33,984 nucleotides of DNA, taken from positions 1 through 33,984 of the forward strand of contig JADLHO010000254.1 of assembly GCA_020848735.1 (NCBI GenBank), in the 5' to 3' direction. The notes beneath the pieces were generated by a model. It was not told the origin of the DNA and did not search any database. It was given only the letters and a program-made list of their open reading frames with translations. This document shows positions 7,585-15,386 of this stretch, piece by piece. Origin of the DNA: Planctomycetota bacterium (GTDB lineage Bacteria; Planctomycetota; UBA1135; UBA2386). Each line of letters begins with the position of its first letter. The stretch's first letter is position 1. The translations under genes and the position numbers were made by a program.

Positions 7585-9516
7585 TTGACCAGTCCCCCCT
7601 CCCGTCTCCGCCTCTTCATCCACGGCGCGTCGACGCATCGCCTGGTGGACCTGGATCGGCCGCGCCTCCTCCTCGGCCGCGCCGTCGAGTGCGACATCGT
7701 GGTCACGGACCCGAGCGTCAGCCGACGGCACGTCGTCCTCGAACGGCGCGATGCCGGCGAGCAGCTGTACTTCCGCCACCTCAGCGGGACGAACCCGACG
7801 AAGCTCGACGGCGAGCCGCAGCCCGAGGGCATCCTGGGCCCGGGACAGACGCTGACGGTCGGGATGACCCTGCTCGAGCTGCGGCGGGTGCCGCAGGAGC
7901 CCGTCCTCGCCGTCCGCCCGGGGAGCGGCGACTCGACGGTCACGATCCACCGCGACGCGAACCCGGAGCCCGACGCGCCACCCGCGCCGGACCCGCGGCT
8001 CGCCGCGTTCGCGCGCCGGATCCTGGCGATCGGCCTGCACGAGGGCCCGAGCGAGGCGATCGCCTCGCGCGCGCTGAGCGGGCTGCTCGCGGTCACCGGC
8101 CACCGCGCGGGCATCCTCGCGCGCAACAGTGACGGCGTGCTCGAGGTCCTGGCGGAACAGGCCGAACCGGGCGTGCGGCTCACGGTCCCGAGCGAGGTCC
8201 TGGCGGGTGCCGAGGACCTGCGGGCGCGGAGCGTCCGCGATGGCGGCGCTCCCGCCGGCGCGCTCCTCGTCGTGCCGCTCGCCGGAACGGGCCGCGGTCT
8301 GCTCGTGCTCGGTCAGCCACTCGCGACGAGCGGGCCCGCGGCGGTCGACGAGGCCAGCCGCCGCGAGCTCGCCGAAGGCCTCGGCGCCCTGGTCTGGGCC
8401 GCCGTCGAGGCGAGCGACGAGCGGGAGCGTCAGCGCGAGGAGCTCACGCGCCTGAAGCTCGCGCGGCAGGAGACCTACGGCGCGATCGTCGGCAGCGAGC
8501 GCCTCGCCGAGGTCCGGCGGGGTCTCGCGGCCGCGGCCCGCTCCCGGGAGCCGGTGCGCCTCATCGGCGAAGCGGGGACCGAGCGCGAGGAGCTCGCGCG
8601 CTTCCTCCACCACGAAGCGCCGGACGTCGCCGGCCCCTTCGTCACCTGCTACGTGCGCCTGCTCCCGCTCAGCCGCGTGCGGGAGCTCCTCCTCGGACCG
8701 ACGGACGGCTCGGTCATCCAGGCCGGGACCGCCACCTGCCTGACCAAGGTCGCCGACGGCACGATGTACCTCGATCAACCGGAGCACCTGCCCTTCGACC
8801 TCCAGGTCGAACTCGCGGCCCAGCTCCGCGACGCCCGACGCGGGGCGCAGGCACCGCGGCTCGTCGTCGGGCACGAGGGCGCGGACGCCGCGGAGATCGA
8901 TGCGCGCCTGCATCCCGAGCTGGCCGAGGCGATCCGCGGCACGCCGCTCGTCGTGCCCCCGCTCCGCGGCCACGGCGCCGAGATCCTGCGGCTCGCCGGC
9001 TCGCTCCTCGACGAGCTCGGCCCGGCCGCCGACGGCAGCCCCCGCCGCCTGGGCAAGGGCGCGGAGCAGGCGCTGAAGGCGTATTCGTGGCCCGAAAACG
9101 TCGCGGAGCTGCGCCGCGTGGTGCAGACTGCCGCGATGCGCGCCCGCAGCAACGTCATCGAATTCGCCGAGCTCGTCGAGCTCTCGCAGCACCTCGGTCC
9201 CGCCAGCGATTGGGTCCCGAGTCTCGCCACCGTCGAACAGGAGCACATCCGCGCCGTGCTCGAGATCAGCGGCAACGTGAAGCGCCGCGCGGCGGCGATG
9301 CTCGGCATCTCGCCGACGACCCTCTACGAGAAGCTGAAGGCGATGGGCCAGGTCCCGCCGGCCGCCGCGTCGCCCGACGACGACGAGGAGGACGACGTCG
9401 ACGATGACGACGACGAGTTCGAAGACGAGGACGAGGACTTCGACGACGACGAGGACGACGACGACGTCGCCGACGACGAGGACGATGCCGAAGACGACGG
9501 GGACGACGACGAGTGA
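7585..9516 (+). CDS. FHA-GAF-degenerate NtrC-like regulator with Fis-type HTH and acidic tail
   Basis: The product has 643 residues from TTG 7585; GTG at 7546 would extend into the divergent promoter. Domains in order: FHA (about 8-97; LGR near 30 and SRRH near 46), a GAF-like region (about 140-280), and a sigma-54 activator-like AAA+ region (about 300-530). A Fis-type helix-turn-helix follows (about 551-588; NVKRRAAAMLGISPTTLYEK), then a tail of about 45 mostly Asp/Glu residues. The AAA+ part is degenerate. The Walker A site reads GEAGTERE instead of GESGTGKE, the Walker B site reads YLDQPEHLP instead of FLDEIGELP, and no GAFTGA loop is visible. It therefore should not hydrolyse ATP or remodel sigma-54 in the usual way. 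The FHA domain suggests a phosphothreonine input. The stop overlaps the next start (GTGA). Confidence 0.85.
   Translation: MTSPPSRLRLFIHGASTHRLVDLDRPRLLLGRAVECDIVVTDPSVSRRHVVLERRDAGEQLYFRHLSGTNPTKLDGEPQPEGILGPGQTLTVGMTLLELRRVPQEPVLAVRPGSGDSTVTIHRDANPEPDAPPAPDPRLAAFARRILAIGLHEGPSEAIASRALSGLLAVTGHRAGILARNSDGVLEVLAEQAEPGVRLTVPSEVLAGAEDLRARSVRDGGAPAGALLVVPLAGTGRGLLVLGQPLATSGPAAVDEASRRELAEGLGALVWAAVEASDERERQREELTRLKLARQETYGAIVGSERLAEVRRGLAAAARSREPVRLIGEAGTEREELARFLHHEAPDVAGPFVTCYVRLLPLSRVRELLLGPTDGSVIQAGTATCLTKVADGTMYLDQPEHLPFDLQVELAAQLRDARRGAQAPRLVVGHEGADAAEIDARLHPELAEAIRGTPLVVPPLRGHGAEILRLAGSLLDELGPAADGSPRRLGKGAEQALKAYSWPENVAELRRVVQTAAMRARSNVIEFAELVELSQHLGPASDWVPSLATVEQEHIRAVLEISGNVKRRAAAMLGISPTTLYEKLKAMGQVPPAAASPDDDEEDDVDDDDDEFEDEDEDFDDDEDDDDVADDEDDAEDDGDDDE
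9376..9512 (+). repeat. Asp/Glu codon-repeat tract
   Basis: The last 137 coding bases of the regulator gene are almost entirely GAC, GAT and GAG codons broken by occasional GTC, TTC and GCC. This gives a strongly acidic, probably disordered tail. The repetitive DNA is prone to length change, and it abuts the next gene's start codon. Confidence 0.9.
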
Positions 9517-10682
9517 GTGAGACCCGCGTCTACCTCGACCACGCCGCCACGACCCCGACCGCGCCCGAGGTGATCGAGGCGAGCGGCGAGGCCGCGGCGA
9601 GCTGTTTCGGCAACCCGTCGTCGAGCCACCGCTTCGGTCGCGAGGCGAAGCGACGCCTCGAGGACGCGCGCGAGTTCCTGCGCGGCAGCGTCGGGGCGAG
9701 CCGGCTCGTGCTCTGCTCGGGTGGCACCGAGGCCGACCTGCTCGGCGTGGTGGGCGCCGCCTTCGCGCGGGCGCCCGGCCGCGTGCTCGTCGGCGCGAGC
9801 GATCATCCGGCCGTGCGGACGCTGCGCGCGCTGCTGGCGACGCGGCGACACGAACTCGTCGAAGTGCCGGTCACCGAGCACGGCGACGTCGCGCCCGAGA
9901 CCCTCTTCGATCGGCTCGGTGCCGACGTGCGCGTGGTCGCGATCCTGCACGGCCACAACGAGCTCGGCACCCTGCCCGCTCTCGCGGAACAGGTCGAGCT
10001 CGTGCGCCGCGTGGCGCCGGAGGCCCACGTCCACGTCGATCTCGTGCAGGCCTACGGCAAGCTCGACTTCGACCTCGACCTCGCCGACGTGGACTCGGTG
10101 GCGGTCTCGGCCCACAAGCTGAACGGCCCGCGCGGCGTCGGCTTCCTCGCGCTCTCGAGCAAGGCGCAGCTCGCCGCACTCCACCCGGCCGGCGGACAGG
10201 AGGACGGGCTCCGCGGCGGCACCGAGAACGTCGCCGGGGCCGTCGGCTTCGCGTGCGCCGCCGAGCTCGCGCTCACCGGTCTCGCGCAACGCGCGGCGCA
10301 CACCGCGGCACTCGCGGCACTGGCCTTCGACGAGATCGCGAGCGCGGTGCCGGGAGTCACACGGCTCGGCCATCCGACGCGCCGCCTGCCGCACATCCTC
10401 TCGCTACGCCTGCCCGGACTCGTGGGGCAGAGCCTGCAGCAGCGCTGCGACGAGCGCGGCGTCGCGTTCTCGGTCGGCGCCGCGTGTCACGGCAGCGGCG
10501 ACGGCGAGAACCCCGTGCTGCGCGCGATCGGACTCGAACGCCAGGCCGCGCGCGAGGTCATCCGGCTCTCGTTCGGCGCGACGACCACGCGTGACGAGGT
10601 GCTCGCGGCGACGCGCATCCTCGTCGAGGAAGCGCGCGCGCTGCTCGCGATGGCACCGCGCCGGGAGAGGACCGCCCCGTGA
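9513..10682 (+). CDS. Cysteine desulfurase, NifS/IscS-like (class V aminotransferase fold)
   Basis: The product has 389 residues, typical for the family. It is a PLP enzyme that takes sulfur from cysteine, leaving alanine, and passes it to Fe-S assembly or tRNA thiolation. The opening YLDHAATTPT and the SGGTEADLL phosphate-binding segment (about 69-77) fit the family. So do HGHNELGT (about 146-153) and the PLP lysine Lys202 in SAHKLNGPRGVGF. GTENV (about 236-240) and a candidate catalytic Cys325 in VGAACHGS are also present. It starts with GTG inside the stop of the regulator gene and ends inside the start of mutS, both as GTGA overlaps. The three genes are thus translationally chained. No scaffold (IscU) or carrier gene is nearby, so the sulfur acceptor is unknown. 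Confidence 0.93.
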   Translation: MSETRVYLDHAATTPTAPEVIEASGEAAASCFGNPSSSHRFGREAKRRLEDAREFLRGSVGASRLVLCSGGTEADLLGVVGAAFARAPGRVLVGASDHPAVRTLRALLATRRHELVEVPVTEHGDVAPETLFDRLGADVRVVAILHGHNELGTLPALAEQVELVRRVAPEAHVHVDLVQAYGKLDFDLDLADVDSVAVSAHKLNGPRGVGFLALSSKAQLAALHPAGGQEDGLRGGTENVAGAVGFACAAELALTGLAQRAAHTAALAALAFDEIASAVPGVTRLGHPTRRLPHILSLRLPGLVGQSLQQRCDERGVAFSVGAACHGSGDGENPVLRAIGLERQAAREVIRLSFGATTTRDEVLAATRILVEEARALLAMAPRRERTAP

Positions 10683-13273
10683 GCGGCGGCGGCGCGAGCG
10701 CGACGCCGGCGATGGCGCAGTACCTCGCGGCGAAGGCCAGGCATCCCGATGCCCTGCTCTTCTTCCGCATGGGCGACTTCTACGAGCTCTTCTTCGACGA
10801 CGCGAAGCGCGCGGCGACCCTGCTCGAGCTCACGTTGACCTCGCGCAACAAGGGCGAGGATCCGATCCCGATGGCCGGCGTGCCGGTGCGCGCGGTCGAC
10901 AACTACCTGCGCCGGCTCGTCGAGCTCGGCGAGAAGGTCGCGATCTGCGAGCAGATGCAGGACCCGCGCGAGGCCAAGGGCCTGGTCGAGCGCCAGGTCG
11001 TGCGCGTGGTCACCCCGGGGACGCTCACCGAGGACGACCTGCTCGGCGGTGCCGCGGCGAACCATCTCGCCGCGGTGGTCGAGCGCGAGGCGCGCGTCGG
11101 GTTGGCCTGGGTGGAGCTCTCGACGGGGAGCTTCACCGTGTCCGAGTGCGATGCGACGCGCCTCGACGACGAGCTCGCGCGCATCGAACCCGCGGAGATC
11201 CTGGTCCGCGAGGACGACGAGGGCCTGCGCACGCGCGTCGCGCGGCGCGGCGTCGCGCTGACGAAGCGCCCCCCGTTCGAGTTCGGTCGCGACACGGCGC
11301 ACGCGGCGCTCACGCGCTTCTTCCTGGTGGGCACGCTCGACGGCTTCGGCCTCGGCGCGCTGCCGCTCGCGACCGCCGCGGCCGGCGCGCTCATCACCTA
11401 TCTCCAGGAGACGCAGCTGGCCGCACTGCCGCACATCCGGCGCATCGGCATCTGGCGCAGCGGCGCGTTCATGACGCTCGACGCGACGACGCGTGCGAGC
11501 CTCGAGCTCGTTGCCCCGCTGCACGGCGACGGCCACGGCACACCGCTGGTCGCGGTGATCGACCGCACGAAGACGCCGATGGGCAAGCGCCTGCTGCGCG
11601 AGTGGCTCCAGGCGCCGCTCGCGGAACCGGCTCCCATCCTGCACCGCCAGCAGGCGGTGGCCGCGCTCTTCGCCGACGCGACCCGCGCCCGCAAGGCGCA
11701 GGAGGCGCTCGCCGGCGTGCTCGACCTCGAGCGCCTCACGACGCGCATCGCGACCGGCCGGGCGAACGGGCGCGATCTCGTCGCGCTCCGCGCGAGCCTC
11801 CTGCGGGTGCCGTCGCTCGTGACGCTGCTGCGCGATCTCGATGCGCCCCTCCTCGCCGAACTCTGCGACGGGCTCGATCCCCTCGACGACGTCACCGGAC
11901 TCGTCGGCGCGGCGATCGCCGACGAACCACCTGCGACGACGAAGGACGGCGGCATCATCCGGGAAGGACACGACGCCGAGCTCGACGAGCTGCGCACGCT
12001 CGCGCGCGACAGCCAGAGCTGGCTCGCGCAGTTCCAGGCGCGGGAGGCCGCCCGGACCGGCATCGCGAACCTGAAGGTCGGCTTCAACCGCGTCTTCGGC
12101 TACTACCTCGAGGTCACGCACGGCCATCGGCACGTCGCGCTGCCGCCGGAGTACCAGCGCAAGCAGACGACGCGCAACTCCGAGCGCTACGTGACCGACG
12201 AACTGCGCGGCTTCGAATCGAAGGTGTTGCGCGCAGAGGAGAGCAGCAAGCAGCTCGAATACGAGCTCTTCGATCGCGTGCGGCAGACGATCGCGGCGAG
12301 CACGGCGCGCCTCCAGGACACGGCGTCACGCGTCGCGACGATCGACGTCCTCGTCGGGCTCGCGGTGGTCGCCCGCGATCGCGACTACGCGCGCCCCACG
12401 GTCGACGGCTCCACCGCGCTCGTCATCGAGGACGGCCGCCACCCCGTGATCGAGGCCACGCATGCCGCGGGGACCTTCGTCCCCAACGACACGCGCCTCG
12501 AGCCGCCGGAGCGGCGCCTCGTGCTGCTCACCGGCCCCAACATGGCGGGCAAGTCGACCTGGATCCGGCAGAACGCGCTCTGCGTGCTGCTCGCGCAGAT
12601 CGGCAGCTTCGTGCCCGCGCGCGCGGCGCGGATCGGCGTCGCCGACCGCGTCTTCACGCGCGTCGGCGCCTCCGACGACATCAGCCGCGGCGCCTCGACC
12701 TTCATGGTCGAGATGGTCGAGACCGCCAACATCCTCAACCACGCGACCGAGCGCAGCCTCGTCATCCTCGACGAGGTCGGCCGCGGCACGAGCACCTACG
12801 ACGGGCTCGCGCTCGCCTGGGCGATCGCCGAGGACCTGCACGGGCGCATCGGCTGCCGCGCCCTCTTCGCGACGCACTACCACCCGCTCACGCGCATGGC
12901 CGAGGAGCGCCAGGGCGTCGTCAACCATCGCGTCGCGGTGAAGGAATGGGGCGACGAGGTCGTCTTCCTCCACCGCATCGAGGAGGGCGGCACCGACCGC
13001 AGCTACGGGCTCCACGTCGCGCGCCTCGCCGGCGTGCCCAAGGACGTCATCGCGCGCGCACGCGCGGTCCTCGCGCAGCTCGAGGCCGATGCGCCGCTGC
13101 CCGCCACCGCGGCGCCGGACGAAGCGCCGCGCGCTCGCCAGCTCGAACTCTTCGAGAGCGCGAGCGCACGCGTGCTCCGCGAGCTGCGCAGCGCCGACGC
13201 CGACGGGCTGAGCCCGCGCGATGCCCTGCAGAAGCTGGTCGAGTGGCAGGAGCTGCTCGCGCGCGGGGATTGA
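10679..13273 (+). CDS. mutS: DNA mismatch repair protein MutS
   Basis: The product has 864 residues, the normal length for MutS. It binds mismatched or looped-out bases and starts repair with MutL. The mismatch-contacting Phe-Tyr-Glu is at 34-36 in MGDFYELFF. The connector and lever domains follow (VTPGTLTEDDLL near 110, then IDRTKTPMGKRLLREWL near 295). The ATPase domain has Walker A TGPNMAGKST at 618-627, the signature region with GASDDISRGASTF near 670, and Walker B VILDEVGRGTSTYDG near 695. The ATHYH motif follows. The C-terminal end has the QLELFES stretch typical of bacterial MutS before the dimerising tail. The GTG start overlaps the stop of the desulfurase gene by four bases. No mutL is in the window. 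Confidence 0.98.
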   Translation: MSGGGASATPAMAQYLAAKARHPDALLFFRMGDFYELFFDDAKRAATLLELTLTSRNKGEDPIPMAGVPVRAVDNYLRRLVELGEKVAICEQMQDPREAKGLVERQVVRVVTPGTLTEDDLLGGAAANHLAAVVEREARVGLAWVELSTGSFTVSECDATRLDDELARIEPAEILVREDDEGLRTRVARRGVALTKRPPFEFGRDTAHAALTRFFLVGTLDGFGLGALPLATAAAGALITYLQETQLAALPHIRRIGIWRSGAFMTLDATTRASLELVAPLHGDGHGTPLVAVIDRTKTPMGKRLLREWLQAPLAEPAPILHRQQAVAALFADATRARKAQEALAGVLDLERLTTRIATGRANGRDLVALRASLLRVPSLVTLLRDLDAPLLAELCDGLDPLDDVTGLVGAAIADEPPATTKDGGIIREGHDAELDELRTLARDSQSWLAQFQAREAARTGIANLKVGFNRVFGYYLEVTHGHRHVALPPEYQRKQTTRNSERYVTDELRGFESKVLRAEESSKQLEYELFDRVRQTIAASTARLQDTASRVATIDVLVGLAVVARDRDYARPTVDGSTALVIEDGRHPVIEATHAAGTFVPNDTRLEPPERRLVLLTGPNMAGKSTWIRQNALCVLLAQIGSFVPARAARIGVADRVFTRVGASDDISRGASTFMVEMVETANILNHATERSLVILDEVGRGTSTYDGLALAWAIAEDLHGRIGCRALFATHYHPLTRMAEERQGVVNHRVAVKEWGDEVVFLHRIEEGGTDRSYGLHVARLAGVPKDVIARARAVLAQLEADAPLPATAAPDEAPRARQLELFESASARVLRELRSADADGLSPRDALQKLVEWQELLARGD

Positions 13274-13280
13274 GCTGCAG

Positions 13281-13300
13281 CCGGGGCATGGATGCCTCGG
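13281..13300 (+). terminator. Hairpin after mutS
   Basis: CCGGGGCAT and ATGCCTCGG pair over nine positions (one G-U pair) with a two-base turn. The hairpin begins seven bases after the mutS stop. It likely ends the regulator-desulfurase-mutS transcript, although no T-run follows. An ATG at 13292 falls inside the hairpin, which speaks against the short open frame that begins there. Confidence 0.5.
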
Positions 13301-13642
13301 GACGCTTGCCGTTCCATCGGGGAGCGCGTCCGTCGATTCATGGCGAGGCCCGGTAGCTCGCGACGATTCGAAGCTCGCGACGCCCAGGGCGCCGTCGCAG
13401 CGGATCGAGCGATGGAGGGCGGATGGCCGCGTCTCTCGGCCAACGACACGAGGACGGGTGTTCCCCCGCCAACCTGGTCAGGGGGGTCGACAGCTTCGAT
13501 TCGGTTGCAAACCAAGACCCGCGCCCGATCTCTCGTCGCTTGATCGATCTCGAGCTGCTGGCTAGGGTCGACGAGGCGCGGTCGGCAAGACCTTCGCAGC
13601 GGAGCGGGCGCCCAACGCCCGAGCCGGATGACGGCAGATTGA
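13301..13642. other. Gene-poor stretch after mutS
   Basis: No convincing gene was found. Codon use in the open frames is irregular, and GC at third positions is lower than in the neighbouring genes. An 83-codon frame from 13292 lacks a ribosome site and starts inside a hairpin. A small hairpin (CGGGCG, CCCAA, CGCCCG) lies at 13605-13621. The 12-mer ACCAAGACCCGC at 13511-13522 recurs at 14309-14320, on the other side of the broken genes. The stretch may hold the promoter of the sigma-like gene that follows. Confidence 0.5.
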
Positions 13643-13657
13643 AGGAGGAAGCTCGCG

Positions 13658-14090
13658 ATGTGCAGAGAGAGAGAGAGAGAGAGAAAGGAGCTCTCGAAGA
13701 CCTCTCCAGCGCCGGGGGCATCGATCTGAGCACCCCCATGGAAGCCGCACTGGAGAACCTGGCCCTGCGACTCGACGCGCTGCAAGCGATGATCCGCTCG
13801 GTCGTGGCGCGGGTCGTTCGCGCTTCGCCGGAGCGACACGAACTGGCCGAGTCGGTGTTCGATGCCGTGGTGGATGCCTGCCTCCGCGGCACCCAGCCGA
13901 ACTGGATCTCGCGTTCCTGGTTGTGGGTCGTCGCGAGTCGCCAGTGCGCGCGATCCGCTCGCCGTCGTGTGACGGTGTCGTCTTGCGAACTCGATCTCCT
14001 GCCGAATGAGGAGCGTGCGGCGAACCGAGTCCTCGATGCGAAGCGCCTGCCCTTCGTCCAAGCAGCGCTCGATCGCATGGGACCCCGAGC
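13658..14090 (+). pseudogene. Broken sigma-factor-like gene (region 2-like part only)
   Basis: The frame read from GTG 13660 (or ATG 13738) encodes a helical segment of about 115 residues from MEAALENLALRLDALQ. It contains ELAESVFDAVVDACL and WISRSWLWVVASRQCARSARRR. This loosely matches the layout of region 2 of ECF sigma factors, where an acidic helix is followed by WLxxIARNxxxDxxRRR. After residue M near 14078 the protein-like character stops. The frame continues to 14331 only as arginine- and proline-rich shadow sequence, and region 4 is missing. A good AGGAGG (13643-13648) sits nine bases before ATG 13658. That ATG is out of frame with the sigma-like part because of the (AG)10 run, and its own frame ends near 13729. 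Identification as a sigma factor is tentative. Confidence 0.45.
13664..13683 (+). repeat. (AG)10 dinucleotide microsatellite
   Basis: Ten uninterrupted AG units begin six bases after an ATG that has a well-spaced AGGAGG. The distance from ATG 13658 to the in-frame ATG 13738 of the sigma-like part is 80 bases. Loss of one unit would make it 78 and join the frames. Such repeats are known phase-variation switches in other bacteria; that use here is inference. Confidence 0.9.
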
Positions 14091-14302
14091 TCGATGGCCA
14101 ATCCCAGGGAACGATCAGCGTGGGGTCCAGCGCGGCCCTCGTCGTCTCCGTGGGTGGAGACCTCACGGCGTGCACGGGGAGCGGCGAGAGCGAAGGCCAG
14201 GGAGACCTGATCCGCTTCACGTGTCCCGGACTGCCGTTCCCGGCCGAACACGTCTTCGAGGTGAAGGACGGCTGCTCGGCATGCACGTCGCTCTTGGACT
14301 GA
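14082..14302 (+). pseudogene. 3' remnant of an unrelated, probably exported, protein gene
   Basis: One base frame away from the sigma-like gene, protein-like sequence begins abruptly at WDPELDGQSQGTISV. It runs for about 70 residues to a TGA at 14300-14302. It is beta-like, with four cysteines (LTACTG, RFTCPGL, GCSACTS). The opposite switch in coding character at the same point in both frames indicates a deletion or insertion join near 14080-14090. Alternatively a single frameshift could have broken one gene, but the two halves differ in type, helical and basic versus beta-rich and cysteine-bearing. No start codon with support precedes this part. Confidence 0.45.
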
Positions 14303-14347
14303 ACGCACACCAAGACCCGCTTCCGTCGTGACCAGGACAATCTCGCC

Positions 14348-15217
14348 ATGAGTCGATTCGCCGGCGCCCTGATCCTCGTACTCGCTCTGCTCGGCGTCTA
14401 TCTCGTGCTTCGCCAGGACCCTTCTCCTGGGCCATCGCAGGTCCAGGAGACTCCGAGCGTGCCGCCTGCGCAGGGCGACGAGCCCGCTCGGACCGCGCCG
14501 GAGATCGATCGGACCCCGAGCCCAGGGCCCAGCGACGGCTCCACGACGGAAGGGCAGGCACCCTTCGACCCGGGCTTCGCGCTTCCCAAGGGCATCGTGC
14601 CGCTCGCGGGCAGAGGCGGACTCCCGGAGGCAATCGAGCGGGAGCTCACGGCGAACATGGCCTCCGCGCGGGACGAGCTGATGTCCAAGGCCCTGCGGAT
14701 GTGCAGCGACCCGGACTCCACGACCGCCGAGGACGTCCAACGACAGTACGACATGATCCTCGCCGCCGATCAGCGACAGCTTGCGATCGCGCAGATGCAG
14801 CGCGACGAGTATCTGCTCTTTCCCTCGGGGGGGACCGTCGACCGCGTCATCCCACCGGCGGGGTTCCTGGCGATGCGGCTGTACAACGCGGGGACCCTCC
14901 ATGGGGTCTCCTGTGACGCCCTGTTCTGCGCTCGCTACGACGACCCGGGGGTCGCCGAGGCCGTCGCCGCCTGCATGAGCATCCGCGAGGTCGTCCGCGA
15001 TACGCAGGCCGAGATCTTCAATGCCCTCCCCTACGCGGAACGCCGCGCCAGGATCGAGGCACACTACGAGGCCATGGCCGCGCTCGTGGCGCTTCGCGAT
15101 CTGTCGCTCGACCCGGCAGAGAAGGCGACGCGAGCCAAGGCGATCGGCGCGAAGATCCTGTCGGGGAACTTCAGGATCGATCGCACGAATTACCTCGTCG
15201 AGAGGCCCAAGGACTGA
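14348..15217 (+). CDS. Membrane-anchored periplasmic protein of unknown function
   Basis: The product has 289 residues. A signal anchor (about 4-21, FAGALILVLALLGVYLVL) is followed by a Pro/Ser/Thr/Gln-rich linker to about residue 75, then a helical domain. The domain contains three cysteines (RMCSDPDS, HGVSCDALFCARY), two of them spaced to allow a disulfide. A long charged helix region with REVVRDTQAEIFNALPYAERRARIEAHYEAM is broken by short turns. No family was recognised. Third-position GC is somewhat lower than in the flanking conserved genes, as in the decayed stretch before it, so the region 13300-15217 may have a different history. Confidence 0.75.
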   Translation: MSRFAGALILVLALLGVYLVLRQDPSPGPSQVQETPSVPPAQGDEPARTAPEIDRTPSPGPSDGSTTEGQAPFDPGFALPKGIVPLAGRGGLPEAIERELTANMASARDELMSKALRMCSDPDSTTAEDVQRQYDMILAADQRQLAIAQMQRDEYLLFPSGGTVDRVIPPAGFLAMRLYNAGTLHGVSCDALFCARYDDPGVAEAVAACMSIREVVRDTQAEIFNALPYAERRARIEAHYEAMAALVALRDLSLDPAEKATRAKAIGAKILSGNFRIDRTNYLVERPKD

Positions 15218-15240
15218 GAGTTCGTCGCGCGGAAGCTGCC

Positions 15241-15257
15241 GCGGCGGTCAGCGCCGC
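15241..15257. terminator. Hairpin between convergent genes
   Basis: GCGGCG and CGCCGC pair around the loop GTCAG, ending immediately at the stop codon of the minus-strand 41-residue gene and 23 bases after the stop of the plus-strand gene. Position supports a two-way terminator; there is no T-run. Confidence 0.4.
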
Positions 15258-15383
15258 TCACCGCGTCGCGTTCGCCGCGATGAACCAGCCGAGCGCGCTG
15301 GCGAGCAGCACGATCACGACGACGATGGTCCAGCCCGGGACGCGCGGGCGTTCGTCGGGCGGGTGCTTGGATGAGTCGTTCAT
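15258..15383 (-). CDS. 41-residue single-helix membrane protein at the end of the lptFG operon
   Basis: The sequence opens with a charged, proline-rich N-terminus (MNDSSKHPPDERPRVPG). One strong membrane helix follows (about 18-37, WTIVVVIVLLASALGWFIAA) and the protein ends with NATR. The ATG lies three bases after the lptG stop, so it is almost surely translated from the same message. Topology by the positive-inside rule suggests the N-terminus in the cytoplasm. No family was recognised. It may be an accessory subunit of the LptBFG transporter or simply a small membrane protein carried along; only its coupling to lptG supports the first idea. Confidence 0.65.
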   Translation of the reverse strand: MNDSSKHPPDERPRVPGWTIVVVIVLLASALGWFIAANATR

Positions 15384-15386
15384 GGT

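Noticed and set aside
13292..13543. 83-codon frame after mutS
   Set aside because: It begins inside the mutS terminator hairpin, has no ribosome site, and codon use is unlike the neighbouring genes.
13501..13560. Possible tRNA around GGTTGCAAACC
   Set aside because: No acceptor stem, anticodon arm or CCA end could be fitted on either strand.
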